Shown: positions 46,801-56,191 of the stretch, one piece after another
Position numbering within the stretch: the stretch's first letter is position 1
Layout: the number at the start of each line of letters is the position of its first letter
DNA from: a virus
Length of the DNA stretch: 64,000 bases
Reading direction: 5' to 3' (one strand)
IMG/VR virus record: IMGVR_UViG_3300025886_000014
Coordinates: 1-64,000 of that record
The notes under the pieces: model-generated
The model's input: the letters and a program-made list of their open reading frames with translations, nothing else
What the model was told of the DNA's origin: nothing
The model's database searches: none
Position numbers and translations under genes: made by a program

Positions 46801-48201
46801 CACGCGATAAATTTCCATAGAGTTTGATGGAACATCTGGAAATTTTGGTTCAAATGATGGAGTTCCTTCAATATACTTAAATTCTCCAGATTGTTGAATT
46901 ATTAATTTATCATATCTTGGTAAATAATATTCAATATCTCCTGTCATAAGAGATATTGGTTTTGGAATTGCTGGAACTCTTGCAGACGAATGAGTGAAAT
47001 TATTACCACTTTGACCTTTAGATGGTCTTAGATCAATAATATCTTTTAAATCAACTTCTGAACCATCTTCCATAACATATGTTGGAATATTATCATAGGT
47101 AAACCCAGCACCAACATAGGAATTAGGTGCAAAGTAATCTCCTTGACCATGTTCAAAATATGTAAATGAAACCCAAATTGTAGTGTTATCTAAAGAGTGA
47201 CCATTTTTTAATCTTAATTTTCCAGTTTCATAAAAGGCATCTCTCTGCCCGTTATCCAATATAAATTTATCAGTAATAATATCACCAGTTGCATCACCAT
47301 ATCTAATTTCTGGAACAGATATAATATCAACTTCATTTAAATCCACTGAGACATTAGTAGCACCAGCAGTCCAAGCAACCGTATAATTTCTTGTTCCAGT
47401 TTGTTTTGTTTTTGGTGCAAGAGTGGCAGATGCTTTATATACATAAGCAATGATCGTGAATGTTTCATCTACACTTGTATCGGTAGCAACTAAACTATTA
47501 ACTGTTGCTGATGAAGAGTTAAGGCTTCCACTAGTCACACCATGCGATTGAATAGTACCAGAACTATTAGATACAATCCAATCAGATATATCAGAGAAAA
47601 CTTCACCAGATGCACAAGTGAATGTTAATGTTGTAGAACCAGCAGACAGTGTTGCTGCAAATTTCTTCTGCTGATAAATTGATAAATTTGTTACCGCTTT
47701 CGCTCTTGGATTTGATACTGAAAAAAGAAGTCCTTTATTGTTTGCACCATGAATAATAGACCTAGAGTTTTGTTGATATATGTTAGCATAATCGCTAGTA
47801 GTTAAACCAACACTCTTTGCGTCAGTGGAAAAGAATTTTGTAGAGTTCATTTGAACATCAAAAATATAAAGTTTATACGCCACCAAAGCAACACCAGAAG
47901 AGTCTACTATTTCATCATATTTTTCAATTGCTCTAACTCTACAACTACCAACAGTATTACCACCCCAATCAACACTATCCTTAATGTGTACAACACCAAG
48001 TTCTGATATATTTGGAATACCTTTTAGACCAGAAACCGAAATAATAACATAATGCCCATATGCGGCCCCGACACTATCGTTTGTAACAGTTTCAGTTGTG
48101 GTTGATTTACTTACAGATAAAAATGTAGGGAGATTTTTCTGTATCTTGTAACCATTAACATATGCTTTACCGGGAGAAACCCTTAGTTTAATATTCGCCA
48201 T
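43867..48201 (-). CDS. Large baseplate/tail protein, C-terminal part of a split DUF4815-type protein
   Basis: A 1444-residue structural protein. The first residues, IKLRVSPGKAYVNGYKIQKN, are the segment that in single-chain DUF4815-type tail proteins follows directly after the domain encoded by the previous gene here. Beyond it are beta-rich repeats, a central region with LMTGDIEYYLPRYDKLIIQQ (typical of very large baseplate-attached proteins of marine T4-like phages), and a C-terminal jelly-roll-like domain. The ATG overlaps the upstream stop (TAATG). Its place after gp8 is where T4 has genes 9-11, so a wedge periphery or fibre-attachment role is likely. Confidence 0.75.
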   Translation of the reverse strand: MANIKLRVSPGKAYVNGYKIQKNLPTFLSVSKSTTTETVTNDSVGAAYGHYVIISVSGLKGIPNISELGVVHIKDSVDWGGNTVGSCRVRAIEKYDEIVDSSGVALVAYKLYIFDVQMNSTKFFSTDAKSVGLTTSDYANIYQQNSRSIIHGANNKGLLFSVSNPRAKAVTNLSIYQQKKFAATLSAGSTTLTFTCASGEVFSDISDWIVSNSSGTIQSHGVTSGSLNSSSATVNSLVATDTSVDETFTIIAYVYKASATLAPKTKQTGTRNYTVAWTAGATNVSVDLNEVDIISVPEIRYGDATGDIITDKFILDNGQRDAFYETGKLRLKNGHSLDNTTIWVSFTYFEHGQGDYFAPNSYVGAGFTYDNIPTYVMEDGSEVDLKDIIDLRPSKGQSGNNFTHSSARVPAIPKPISLMTGDIEYYLPRYDKLIIQQSGEFKYIEGTPSFEPKFPDVPSNSMEIYRVRVNPYTLNSKDLTFSMIENKRYTMRDIGKIDKRVDDLEEQVTLSLLEVDTKNIQVFDENGNPRTKTGFVADNFSDQSHIDVKNQEYKGSIDPQEQFARPKFSANNIGLVYDDALSTRTTIVGDNIYLDYTHTDYLEQSLASGTENVNPFMVIGFRGHVKMSPASDDWKEIEYLADNMIDGGTRLNTDAAVLWNEWEWNWGGSDLNGLEVGAQTSQSNVTGEEAFTDVSQFTTRSGAFGTSRRHWRRTTTGIARTNTTVVNRIVGSSTVNEVVGDRLVQWAFIPFMRSKMIFFRASGLQPNTEMFAFFDGVSVADWVKQESFNSYNSHKQTEYGNSQVNSTSHPNTSSKLYSDGNGQIEGSFFIPSTNTIRFKTGSVEFKLTDITSIDDSKAITTASGVFTSTGILDTRQEDVETTRVLEVVGTSSETVTREVTGQNTVRIDPLAQSFTVHEQTGVFVSRVTLYFKQKSSDMPVWVQIRPMVNGYPSSDVILPGSQKLLTSAQVSISADATVGTVFTFDEPVYLKGNSTDYAIVCLTDNTDYLLYTSKVGEFVLGTTEEKINRQPFLGSLFKSQNSVTWEAAQWEDMKFKLERASFDTTGGIATLKNANVPVRVLSNNPITLFGKGAPTSVIDKTTVKVNAPNHGLIVGDSVVISGVVNATYGAAINNGGTAHTVTEVDANSFAFVSAASTITTPAGTAAVGTPLSPIITGGTNVTITPQYSYNLAWPNIETLSPISSSINFTHKGISGKSYAGSESPYVQYNTEPFITKTNNYYAAPRSIAHSTREGSMGHSSLLVYGNMETTSNFVSPVIDLQRASVNLIENIIDSPVSQATSGGSKVVLDVATSGYETYKAETDPLNGSASAKHITKSVRLLSPANGLKVFAGINRPSVCEVELYYKAQMGDVEFDSVPWSLAKIDTPMPSDNDFVTFREYIYTIGGDTGTMPDFTKFKLKIVMKSTNSSRVPAIRDLRAISLGD

Positions 48202-49154
48202 TATGCGCTATCCTCGAATCTTATGAAAAACGGTGTAACTGTGTAATCTCCAGACTCATCATTTGTTCTAACCGCCATTAAATCATTAATTAAATTATAT
48301 TGATCTAATCCAGTAACTCTTTCTGCTATTTTTGAATTCACAACATTAGCAACATACACGAATGTTTGTCCTGATGTTATAAGGTCTTGAGTCGTAAGTA
48401 CTAATTTAATTCTAAATCTATCTGCACCAGGCGCAGTTTGGTTTGGGACACTACCTTGATTATCATATAAAGTAACATCATCATCTACTGTGACGATATC
48501 TTGTTCTACCTTAAAGCCAACAACCTTTGAAATATCATTGGTATATTTTGAAAGTATTATTTCTTGTTGAGGTGCGTGAACAAAAAAACCTTGTGTAAAA
48601 AAGTCTTGATTTCCACTTGAAAATTTGGTTCCAAAACCATATGCTGGATTAATTGTTGTATTAGTTGTTTGTACTATCAAACGAGTTGATCCATTATTCT
48701 CAACTAATTCTTCTGATGGAGAAATATTAATAGTTTCAGTTGAAGATGTGCCACTAAGTGTATTTGTATACTGAACATATAATGTGTCAGGGTCTGGAGA
48801 TGATGCTAAAACAACCTCTAATATTTTTATAGTTACTCCAGAAGTTTGTCCTACAAAGGATTTACCAACTAAAGAACTTGAATTGGCTGGTAGTGCATTT
48901 GTAGATGTATCCAATTTAATAAATCGGTATCTATTATTAATTGCAACACCACCAGCAGAAACCGCTGCACCTTCTTTGAAGATGTTTTTACCAAAGCGAT
49001 TGACTCCTTCTTGGATAATCGTTTGGAGTTGGGTCAGTTCTCTTGCTTGTAATGCCTTTTTATTGTTAAAGAGAATACGTTGAAAACTTTTATCTTCATC
49101 GTAGTCATCCCTATAAACATTTGCAAAAGTATTTGTGGTGAATGTCTTAACCAT
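48201..49154 (-). CDS. DUF4815-type baseplate protein, N-terminal part
   Basis: A 317-residue protein. DDYDEDKSFQRILFNNKKAL, then QARELTQLQTIIQEGVNRFG and IFKEGAAVSAGGVAINNRYR are hallmark phrases of DUF4815 phage tail proteins ('fxrvLF.pgkaLQAREL.qLQ..lq.q..rfg..ifkdG..v.gG'). It ends NDESGDYTVTPFFIRFEDSA, which in single-gene versions continues into '...SPGKAYVNGY', here the start of the next gene in the -1 frame. So two genes encode what is usually one protein. The stop overlaps the next ATG, so ribosomes probably reinitiate. Confidence 0.75.
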   Translation of the reverse strand: MVKTFTTNTFANVYRDDYDEDKSFQRILFNNKKALQARELTQLQTIIQEGVNRFGKNIFKEGAAVSAGGVAINNRYRFIKLDTSTNALPANSSSLVGKSFVGQTSGVTIKILEVVLASSPDPDTLYVQYTNTLSGTSSTETINISPSEELVENNGSTRLIVQTTNTTINPAYGFGTKFSSGNQDFFTQGFFVHAPQQEIILSKYTNDISKVVGFKVEQDIVTVDDDVTLYDNQGSVPNQTAPGADRFRIKLVLTTQDLITSGQTFVYVANVVNSKIAERVTGLDQYNLINDLMAVRTNDESGDYTVTPFFIRFEDSA

Positions 49155-49169
49155 TATAGTTTCTTTCTA

Positions 49170-50546
49170 TCAAGTACAATTGTCTAGTTTAATAACTATT
49201 TTAATATCTTCAGTTTGATTGGCAACTCTAGCCACCGCTGCTCTATTATCTATGTATAAAACATCACCAGACCTTGGATGTACCTCTGGTTTAATTTTAG
49301 AAGAGTTGGAAGATATGACTCCACTTCCAGACCCACCATCTTCATTAACAGTTTCACCATCAACAAACGAAACATAGCCCGTTGAATCAAATTGATGATA
49401 AAATAGATTGCTATCAACTACGTTGTCAAGAAATGCTCTCGCCCCACTTGTAGCACCTACAACATATCTATCTTTAGTAAATCCCACACTTGGTGTTACT
49501 TTCATTTGATATAGAGTATTTCCAGAATTGGAATTAAAGTGTTTACCAGTTGATCCATGAGAATCTTTTAAGTTTTTCATAATTCCAATTTGTCTGAAGT
49601 CTTGTCCAGTTATGAAGTCTGTTTGATTTCCAGTAATTTTTGAATTTATCATTATAGACTTAGCACGTAAATCAACAGAAGCATTCGCACCAATACCTCT
49701 TGCATTTGAAAATACAGGTCTAATTGAGGCTGTTGAACCTGTAGCATGTATAGTTGTTAATATTGCACCATCTAAATCATCTTGGGTATGGAAGGTGCTA
49801 GAGTCTGATGCAAACATTACTTTCTTTATCACACCACCACTAGTTGTTACCAATATGTTACCGTCAAGTACACCATTAACTTGTACTCTACAAGAATCTG
49901 TATAATTTAAACCACCACTATCTACAATAAATGAAGTAATTTCGCTACGTCTTGCGGTTTGTTGGATAGCGTATTGTTTATTCTCAGCCCCAGTTGAATT
50001 CGAATCAACACTCTCTATGTGTCTGATGGGCATCCAATCTTGGGTCATATAATAATTAGCCTCTAAAGGAGAGACACTGTATAAAAATTTCCATCTATAT
50101 CCATCGGATGTGCCAATTACATGATTATTTTGTCCAGTTGGTTTTATAGTAGATGGTACTGTTGCACCAACAGAATTTCTACCTGTTACCAAACAAATAT
50201 AAACATCTTGAGCATCAGTCATAACATAATATGGAATGCCATCAGAATCATATTGATTCATAGTTCTTTCATCATCATATTGAGCATAAGTCACACCACT
50301 TGTCCAATTTTGTCTTTTAACAACAAGTGATGCGGAATTGATTTTTATTATACTCTGTAATCCTTTTCGGAAATCATTTTCTTCATCAACATCTTGTCTT
50401 GGTGCTGGTGCTAAATCACCACCGTTACCCCAAGATTGAGATTTTGATAATCCTAGATAAAAAGATGGACTAACACCAGTAGTAATATTTTTCAACACTG
50501 GTTGAATTAGTTCTTGCTTGAGGGTTTCCGTTACAATTGATGCCAT
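49170..50546 (-). CDS. 8: Baseplate wedge protein gp8
   Basis: A 458-residue protein. The N-terminus shows SPSFYLGLSKSQSWGNGGDL and later VKRQNWTSGVTYAQYDDERT and GTSDGYRWKFLYSVSPLEAN, which match T4 gp8 landmarks (a 'fgrsepW' strand, 'vipRrdWtsgt.Y.qYdd' and 'pGDGYvWeylf'). gp8 dimers form part of the wedge together with gp10, gp7 and gp6. It is longer than T4 gp8 (334 residues), because of a C-terminal extension, as is usual in marine relatives. The gene order gp25, gp6, (gp7-like), gp8 is that of T4-like baseplate operons. Confidence 0.85.
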   Translation of the reverse strand: MASIVTETLKQELIQPVLKNITTGVSPSFYLGLSKSQSWGNGGDLAPAPRQDVDEENDFRKGLQSIIKINSASLVVKRQNWTSGVTYAQYDDERTMNQYDSDGIPYYVMTDAQDVYICLVTGRNSVGATVPSTIKPTGQNNHVIGTSDGYRWKFLYSVSPLEANYYMTQDWMPIRHIESVDSNSTGAENKQYAIQQTARRSEITSFIVDSGGLNYTDSCRVQVNGVLDGNILVTTSGGVIKKVMFASDSSTFHTQDDLDGAILTTIHATGSTASIRPVFSNARGIGANASVDLRAKSIMINSKITGNQTDFITGQDFRQIGIMKNLKDSHGSTGKHFNSNSGNTLYQMKVTPSVGFTKDRYVVGATSGARAFLDNVVDSNLFYHQFDSTGYVSFVDGETVNEDGGSGSGVISSNSSKIKPEVHPRSGDVLYIDNRAAVARVANQTEDIKIVIKLDNCT

Positions 50547-50559
50547 ATTATTTCCTACT

Positions 50560-51765
50560 TTAGATTAAAGCGTCCTTAGTTTGCTGTATTGTTTTTCCCT
50601 TAATATCACTTATAAGAGTTGAACCTATACTATACTTTGTATTTATATAGTTAGAATCACCTTTACAGTCACAAAACTCTTTAATTGTTCTATATCTTGG
50701 TGATGGGAAATTAATAGTATTTCCTACGCTGTCATAAGGAGCATTTGCCGCCGCTGATTGAAAACAAAAGTTTTGAACAGTAAGTGTTCCGATATTAATA
50801 CTGTCTAAACTATGATCTCTAAAATGATTACTAGATGAATAATAATCTGAATCTATAGATGATTTTATTTTTGTTAATGGTCTATTATTTACTCTTTCAT
50901 GAGTAATAAGACTTGGACTAAATCCAGTTGGCCCATACATATTACCAATAGAAGCGTCATACGACAACCCCCACTCCAACATTCCAGACGAGTCATCTAT
51001 GTAAAGAATTTTATCTGGATCAAACGCACCACTACTTGCTTCTATTACAACACAGTTTCCAGAAGGCACAATCGCAGTGCAACTTAAAGGAATATGTTCC
51101 ATAGAAAATTTATGACTTGAATCCTCTATTGCCAGATCAGGATCAATTGTGGGTGTTGGAGTCTCCGACTTTATAGTTACTGAATTATCAGTATTAATTT
51201 CCATTTCTGCTGCAAGATGAAATCCTGCTGGATGTACAAATTTTCTATAAAAATCTTCATATTCTCCAAGTGATGTTTTTGATTTAATTAGAACCGAAAG
51301 TACTTGATAAACTCCACCATCTTGAATTACTTTTGTTGAGTGTGGCCCGATTTCAGAAGCACTATCCCCAACCATAAATAAATCTTTTTTAGGATATATA
51401 ATTTCACTAGTATTATCATTATAAAATGATCTGAAAAATCCTTTCGCAGAGTACAGTGAACCTTTAACTCTAAAAAATTTTGCAAAGTTTCTTAAAACTT
51501 CTCTTGGTTCATTGAAAAATTCTTGGCCCATACCCAAAGCAAATTCTTTAAACATATTATCAATATATAAGAGATTAGTTGTTCCTATATCTCTAATATC
51601 ATATAAGTCTTTGATAACATCATTAAACTGACCATCAGAGTCCATATAATCATAATAGGTCTCTATAAATGTTATAAGGTTTGGATAAGAACTAGCAAAA
51701 TATTCTGGCAAAATGTCTTTTACCAAACTAGATTTTATGATATGATCAATTCTATTTTCTTTCAT
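50560..51765 (-). CDS. Baseplate wedge protein at the gp7 position
   Basis: A 401-residue protein starting IKSSLVKDILPEYFASSYPN, followed by LITFIETYYDYMDSDGQFND and DIGTTNLLYIDNMFKEFALG, then FAKFFRVKGSLYSAKGFFRS and EDFYRKFVHPAGFHLAAEME. These are standard phrases of a structural protein found between gp6 and gp8 in marine T4-like phages. T4 has gp7 (1032 residues) there, but this protein is much smaller and I see no direct sequence similarity, so I do not assign it as a true gp7. It is translated from the same late transcript as gp25, gp6 and gp8. Confidence 0.7.
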   Translation of the reverse strand: MKENRIDHIIKSSLVKDILPEYFASSYPNLITFIETYYDYMDSDGQFNDVIKDLYDIRDIGTTNLLYIDNMFKEFALGMGQEFFNEPREVLRNFAKFFRVKGSLYSAKGFFRSFYNDNTSEIIYPKKDLFMVGDSASEIGPHSTKVIQDGGVYQVLSVLIKSKTSLGEYEDFYRKFVHPAGFHLAAEMEINTDNSVTIKSETPTPTIDPDLAIEDSSHKFSMEHIPLSCTAIVPSGNCVVIEASSGAFDPDKILYIDDSSGMLEWGLSYDASIGNMYGPTGFSPSLITHERVNNRPLTKIKSSIDSDYYSSSNHFRDHSLDSINIGTLTVQNFCFQSAAANAPYDSVGNTINFPSPRYRTIKEFCDCKGDSNYINTKYSIGSTLISDIKGKTIQQTKDALI

Positions 51766-51766
51766 T

Positions 51767-53584
51767 TTATAATACTATCTTTTGGTCTGTATTTTCTATA
51801 TTTCCATAAGACCGTGATACACCCGTATCCAATGTAAGGATATAATTTCTTAAAGGGGATATGACTGCTTGATCTTGTGGGACTACTGATACTTTGATTT
51901 CTGACAAGCCACCAACAATGGATGTTGGAGCAAAGGTATTAATTGTTAGTACGCCATTAAGATTATCATATGAACCTATGCCAGTTTCAAGAATAGTTCC
52001 AGTAGCGGGAACAAAAATTTCTATTTTATTTGAAGATAACTTATTTCTAAAAATGCAAACGCTGTTTCTATAAACAAATTGTGAAGATTGTATAGTATGT
52101 GTAGTATCGTTAAATGATGCTAACGGAATTGGAAAATTCAAAGAATATGAATTGATGCTCCCTAAAATTGGTGAGAATCTTTGTTGAACTTTAATATCCA
52201 TTTTAGAAGATAATATGGAACGATCAACACTATCAATACCTGTTAGTAATGGAGACCTTCTAAATTTATTTTCAAATTTACCTAAATTGTTTGTAAAATA
52301 TGTTGAAATATAACTATCAACTAATGTTTCTAAGGTTGATAATGTTGATGATGTTAAACCATTATTATAATAAAATTCTGTGGTTGTTTCAACATATGTG
52401 ATTTGTGGTTCTACGAATACGTTGCCTATAGACATAATGGATAAATTATCAGTAAACGATGTTTTTATTTGATTTTGTGTAGATGTTTTTATGTCATCGC
52501 TGGTTCCATCTGGAAACTTTAATGACATATAAACTTTTCCATAATCTTTTGGAATATTCTGTTCTCCACCCCAAACTGCTGCGTCTGTAACAGTAGGAAA
52601 CTTAGATAATATCATACCTTTATAATCTAAAGGTGTAACTAATCTTTGCTGAGAAGAAAATTGTATAGGTGCAAGTTTTTTAATTGTCTCAATAGATTCT
52701 CTGTCTGTTCCAGAATGTGATGCTATTTGAGTACCAACGCTAATGTTATAACTAACACTGTTTACCACTAAAGACCCTATCGCAGAAAATGTAGTAGAGC
52801 CGTTTGCATCTGGTCCAGAAACTACATTATATGTCACTAATATTTTTCCACCAACAGGCGGTGCTTTTCCAAAAGACACTCCATCTCCAAAATTAAGTTC
52901 ATAATGACCATTAGGAGATTCTTTTATATCGTAATATTCTGTTGTTGCTGTGACTTCAATAGCATCCTCTAAAAAAGTGTAAGTAGTGTAGAGTGATGTT
53001 GTTGGTGTATCATACACTCTAACATCAAGAGTGCTTGTATCTATATTTTCATCTGGAATGACGTATGTTTGATTTGTTGACAGAGAGTCAACTAAGAAGG
53101 TTTTTGTTTTTGTTGTGCCTTCATAAACTAATACATTTTCAAATGTATAAAGACCACTTAGATCATTTGCTGTTACTGCTGCCCTACTAGAAAATTCGTA
53201 TGATCCTGTGTCATTTGAGGCTGTGAATGATGTTCCTATAGGTAAAGTTATTGAGGACGGTCTGCCCCCAACCCCCGATAAATCTATGGATGCTGTTATT
53301 GTTGATTTTGACGCATTTTTTGATTTTGGTCTATACCCAAGACCTTCAGCATGAGATACTACAGATGATCTTAATTGTGCAGTGTTTAGAAAAGACTCAT
53401 TAGTAGCAAAGTTTGCTATCAATCCATTAAAATGTGTATTATATGCCAAAACATCTAAAATATTTGATAAGCCTGATGTTTCAAAATCATAGTCACTAAA
53501 CTCAGTACTATTCGCAAGATAAGTTTTTAATGATGATTTTATTTGATCAAAATCTAATTGAGTTGATGTAATATTTGTTGCCAT
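51767..53584 (-). CDS. 6: Baseplate wedge protein gp6
   Basis: A 605-residue protein close in size to T4 gp6 (660). Signature: LDFDQIKSSLKTYLANSTEF, then SGLSNILDVLAYNTHFNGLI, then ANFATNESFLNTAQLRSSVV and SHAEGLGYRPKSKNASKSTI, all typical of gp6. The centre belongs to the Baseplate_J-like family (YYDIKESPNGHYELNFGDGV, then TPLDYKGMILSKFPTVTDAA). gp6 dimers link neighbouring wedges into the inner ring around the hub and change conformation on contraction. One base separates it from the gp7-position gene and it directly follows gp25. Confidence 0.92.
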   Translation of the reverse strand: MATNITSTQLDFDQIKSSLKTYLANSTEFSDYDFETSGLSNILDVLAYNTHFNGLIANFATNESFLNTAQLRSSVVSHAEGLGYRPKSKNASKSTITASIDLSGVGGRPSSITLPIGTSFTASNDTGSYEFSSRAAVTANDLSGLYTFENVLVYEGTTKTKTFLVDSLSTNQTYVIPDENIDTSTLDVRVYDTPTTSLYTTYTFLEDAIEVTATTEYYDIKESPNGHYELNFGDGVSFGKAPPVGGKILVTYNVVSGPDANGSTTFSAIGSLVVNSVSYNISVGTQIASHSGTDRESIETIKKLAPIQFSSQQRLVTPLDYKGMILSKFPTVTDAAVWGGEQNIPKDYGKVYMSLKFPDGTSDDIKTSTQNQIKTSFTDNLSIMSIGNVFVEPQITYVETTTEFYYNNGLTSSTLSTLETLVDSYISTYFTNNLGKFENKFRRSPLLTGIDSVDRSILSSKMDIKVQQRFSPILGSINSYSLNFPIPLASFNDTTHTIQSSQFVYRNSVCIFRNKLSSNKIEIFVPATGTILETGIGSYDNLNGVLTINTFAPTSIVGGLSEIKVSVVPQDQAVISPLRNYILTLDTGVSRSYGNIENTDQKIVL

Positions 53585-54025
53585 TTATCTTAACCTTGCA
53601 ATATCTGTTTCTAGTGTTAATATTTCTTTATTATTGATAACTTGAAAAGTAATAATTACTGAACAAGAATTATATTGACCTCTTATACTAGCAGATATAT
53701 CTAAAACTCTTACTCTTGGTTCATAATTCTCAATCACATCTCTTATTTGATTTTCAATATCAGTTGCATTAATATCATCCGCTAAATCAAACAAGAGCCT
53801 TACAATATTTCCACCGTAAAACATATTAAATGGTTTCTCATAATGATTGGTCATAATCAAATTTTTTACTGCTTGTTTTACAGCCGCCGCATCATTTTTT
53901 TTGAAAATATCACCGTTTTTTCTTTTAGTAAAGGATAAATCAATATCACTATAAGAAGAAGTTTTCAAAGTTATTTGAGATAGTACTCCTAAATTTTTGT
54001 CTTCCAGTGATAAGTTTTTTGCCAT
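53585..54025 (-). CDS. 25: Baseplate wedge protein gp25
   Basis: A 146-residue protein of the GPW/gp25 family. It has TKRKNGDIFKKNDAAAVKQA, then VKNLIMTNHYEKPFNMFYGG and IRDVIENYEPRVRVLDISAS; the EPR triplet is the conserved core of the family, which initiates sheath assembly and holds gp6. T4 gp25 has 132 residues. A TATAAATA promoter lies 27 bases upstream, starting a transcript that continues through gp6, gp7-like and gp8. Confidence 0.93.
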   Translation of the reverse strand: MAKNLSLEDKNLGVLSQITLKTSSYSDIDLSFTKRKNGDIFKKNDAAAVKQAVKNLIMTNHYEKPFNMFYGGNIVRLLFDLADDINATDIENQIRDVIENYEPRVRVLDISASIRGQYNSCSVIITFQVINNKEILTLETDIARLR

Positions 54026-54052
54026 CTAATTTCTCTTTGTTTTCTTTTATAG

Positions 54053-54060
54053 TATTTATA
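54053..54060 (-). promoter_or_regulatory. T4-type late promoter of the wedge genes
   Basis: TATAAATA on the minus strand in the 45-base gap between the spike gene and gp25, 27 bases upstream of the ATG at 54025. Confidence 0.8.
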
Positions 54061-54070
54061 AAGTTTTCAT

Positions 54071-56188
54071 CTAACTTGAAGTGTAATCCTCACCATACGC
54101 ATCAACAATATTCATTGAATCTGCTATTTTTCCAACATCTTGTTCTGGAATTTCTACTAAATCTGTTGAACTAAGAACATTATTGTTCCATAGTGTTTCT
54201 AAATCCATTTTAAAAAATGCTTTATAGTTGGATGGTATTTTTGGAGTACTTATTGCAATTTGGGCATGATGTGACTCATTATTTGGGTCTAATTTATCAT
54301 AGTATAACGACATTTTATCGTACTGAATATTATCTTTAAGATATACCGCCAAATCATACGTCTTACTTAATGCTACTTTTCCAGTTGTAACAGAAATTAA
54401 TTCATAAACTATTGCTCTACCAGTTTGTTTTAAGTCATTAATACTTTCGCTCTCTACAACTTCTTCTGGTCCTAGTTTGTAAATACCTTCTGCGACATTT
54501 AAAGAATAACCATCAAACTGATCAAGAGTTTGATATAGATCAATAATTCTAGCATGAGGAATAAGATTCCTTGCGATTGCTCTCCTATCCTCTAAGGCAA
54601 CTATGTGTGAAATAGTTATTGGGTCACCTTCAGTTGCAGAAAATTTTGATATTGAGGTATTATTTGATAATTTTGTACTTGAGTTAATTACAGTTAGTGT
54701 TGATGGATTAAATAATGGATTTGGTATCAACTGGTGATGCTTATCTTTTTCTGCGGCCTCTGAATGTAATGTTCTAGTAATTCTAGACTCTCTTCCATGC
54801 GGCCCAATATCTTTAGAACCCGATACTGTATTTTCTTTTTTATTCACCATTCTTCCTAATTCGGTTGGTGCGGGATCACTATATGTAGGAGATAAAACTC
54901 CTTTACTCACTTGCCTTAAAATAAATTTACTGTTTTGTAAATTATTAGAGTTTTTAAGTTTTGATCTTACAGAACTTATTGTTAAATTGTTTTCAGTAAT
55001 CCCACCAGTTGGAACAGATAAGTCTATTGAATTATTAATACCACCATCAGCATCAACGCTACATTGTCTAATTCCAAATCGAGTTTCTGATAATATTCTT
55101 TTTATTTCAGAGTCTACTGGCTGTGCAGTTTCGTCTAAATTTGCTGAAAAATTTGTTTGCCTTTCAAATTTTTGATCAGATGGTTTCGCACCTCTACCAG
55201 GAGTTGCAACTCCTGCCTTATTTGCAAATTCTGCACCAGAAGCATTCCCAGCCAAATAACCTACAAATTTTCCGTCTGCTTTGGCGTTATTGGTTATGTA
55301 TAAATTTTTAGTTTGAACAGTTTCATTAACAAAAATATTCTTAGAGTAAGTTATCATATCTTTACCACCAATGGTTCCAGCAGTACCAATACAAGTCATA
55401 TTTTCGGCAATCATATTAATATTTGGAGAACTTATCGCTAAATCTGTTTCTGAGGTAAACGTCAAAGAACCTTTATGTGAATAATCACTAGAACCGTCTA
55501 TAATATTTGTTAAACTACCTTTTATAGCATTTGTCACATTACCTAACAAAGTATTAGTAGATTGTTTAAGAACTGTCACTGATTTGGATTTTTTTATATA
55601 TTCTCTCATCACACCACCAATAGTTTTTGTGAAGGAACCCACAATATCTAAAACTTTTTTACCACCTACATTGATATTATAGTCACCTTTTACATTTAAA
55701 TTGTAATCACCAGTAACTGTCATATTCAAATTTCCAGTATACAAAACTGTACCGTCACCCTCAATCGTCATCGTGTGTTCGCCACTACAAATATCAATTC
55801 TATTACCAGTACTATTGATAATTATAGTACCATCTGGTTGTATGTCAACTCCAGCACCACAAGCATGTTTCAAAAGTATTCTCTCTCCACCCGGCGTATC
55901 ATTTACTTCAATTACGTGACCACATAAAGACTCATCAACTTGAACTTTGGAGTAATCATAATCATGAACTGGTTGGTAACCCATACCTTTTCCAGGAATA
56001 CCATTTTTAATATTTAAATTATTTGTATTTTCACCTCTAGCAGATTCATTTATAGAACTTTTTCCAGTATATTCTGCTTTTGGAAACTGATTTGAGGGAT
56101 CAAGAAAACCTTTTCCAACGCCTTGATTTTCATTGGCAAATGGAAAATTCTTTTCTCTGGTTATAATATCATCTATCTCTGTTGTCAT
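54071..56188 (-). CDS. 5: gp5-like central spike protein with beta-helical repeats and C-terminal extension
   Basis: A 705-residue protein. Residues about 85-140 (GHVIEVNDTPGGERILLKHA, then GVDIQPDGTIIINSTGNRID) begin a triple-stranded beta-helix whose repeats follow (LNMTVTGDYNLNVKGDYNIN and so on to about residue 310), as in the T4 gp5 C-terminal spike. It lacks the OB and lysozyme parts, which are in the gene at 58106-58984. After a linker, residues about 500-680 form a domain with NDLKQTGRAIVYELISV and LAVYLKDNIQYDKMSLYYD, which looks like a peptidase-M15-type fold lacking its catalytic His and Asp. The spike would pierce the outer membrane; a role for the last domain is unknown. Confidence 0.7.
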   Translation of the reverse strand: MTTEIDDIITREKNFPFANENQGVGKGFLDPSNQFPKAEYTGKSSINESARGENTNNLNIKNGIPGKGMGYQPVHDYDYSKVQVDESLCGHVIEVNDTPGGERILLKHACGAGVDIQPDGTIIINSTGNRIDICSGEHTMTIEGDGTVLYTGNLNMTVTGDYNLNVKGDYNINVGGKKVLDIVGSFTKTIGGVMREYIKKSKSVTVLKQSTNTLLGNVTNAIKGSLTNIIDGSSDYSHKGSLTFTSETDLAISSPNINMIAENMTCIGTAGTIGGKDMITYSKNIFVNETVQTKNLYITNNAKADGKFVGYLAGNASGAEFANKAGVATPGRGAKPSDQKFERQTNFSANLDETAQPVDSEIKRILSETRFGIRQCSVDADGGINNSIDLSVPTGGITENNLTISSVRSKLKNSNNLQNSKFILRQVSKGVLSPTYSDPAPTELGRMVNKKENTVSGSKDIGPHGRESRITRTLHSEAAEKDKHHQLIPNPLFNPSTLTVINSSTKLSNNTSISKFSATEGDPITISHIVALEDRRAIARNLIPHARIIDLYQTLDQFDGYSLNVAEGIYKLGPEEVVESESINDLKQTGRAIVYELISVTTGKVALSKTYDLAVYLKDNIQYDKMSLYYDKLDPNNESHHAQIAISTPKIPSNYKAFFKMDLETLWNNNVLSSTDLVEIPEQDVGKIADSMNIVDAYGEDYTSS

Positions 56189-56191
56189 ATT

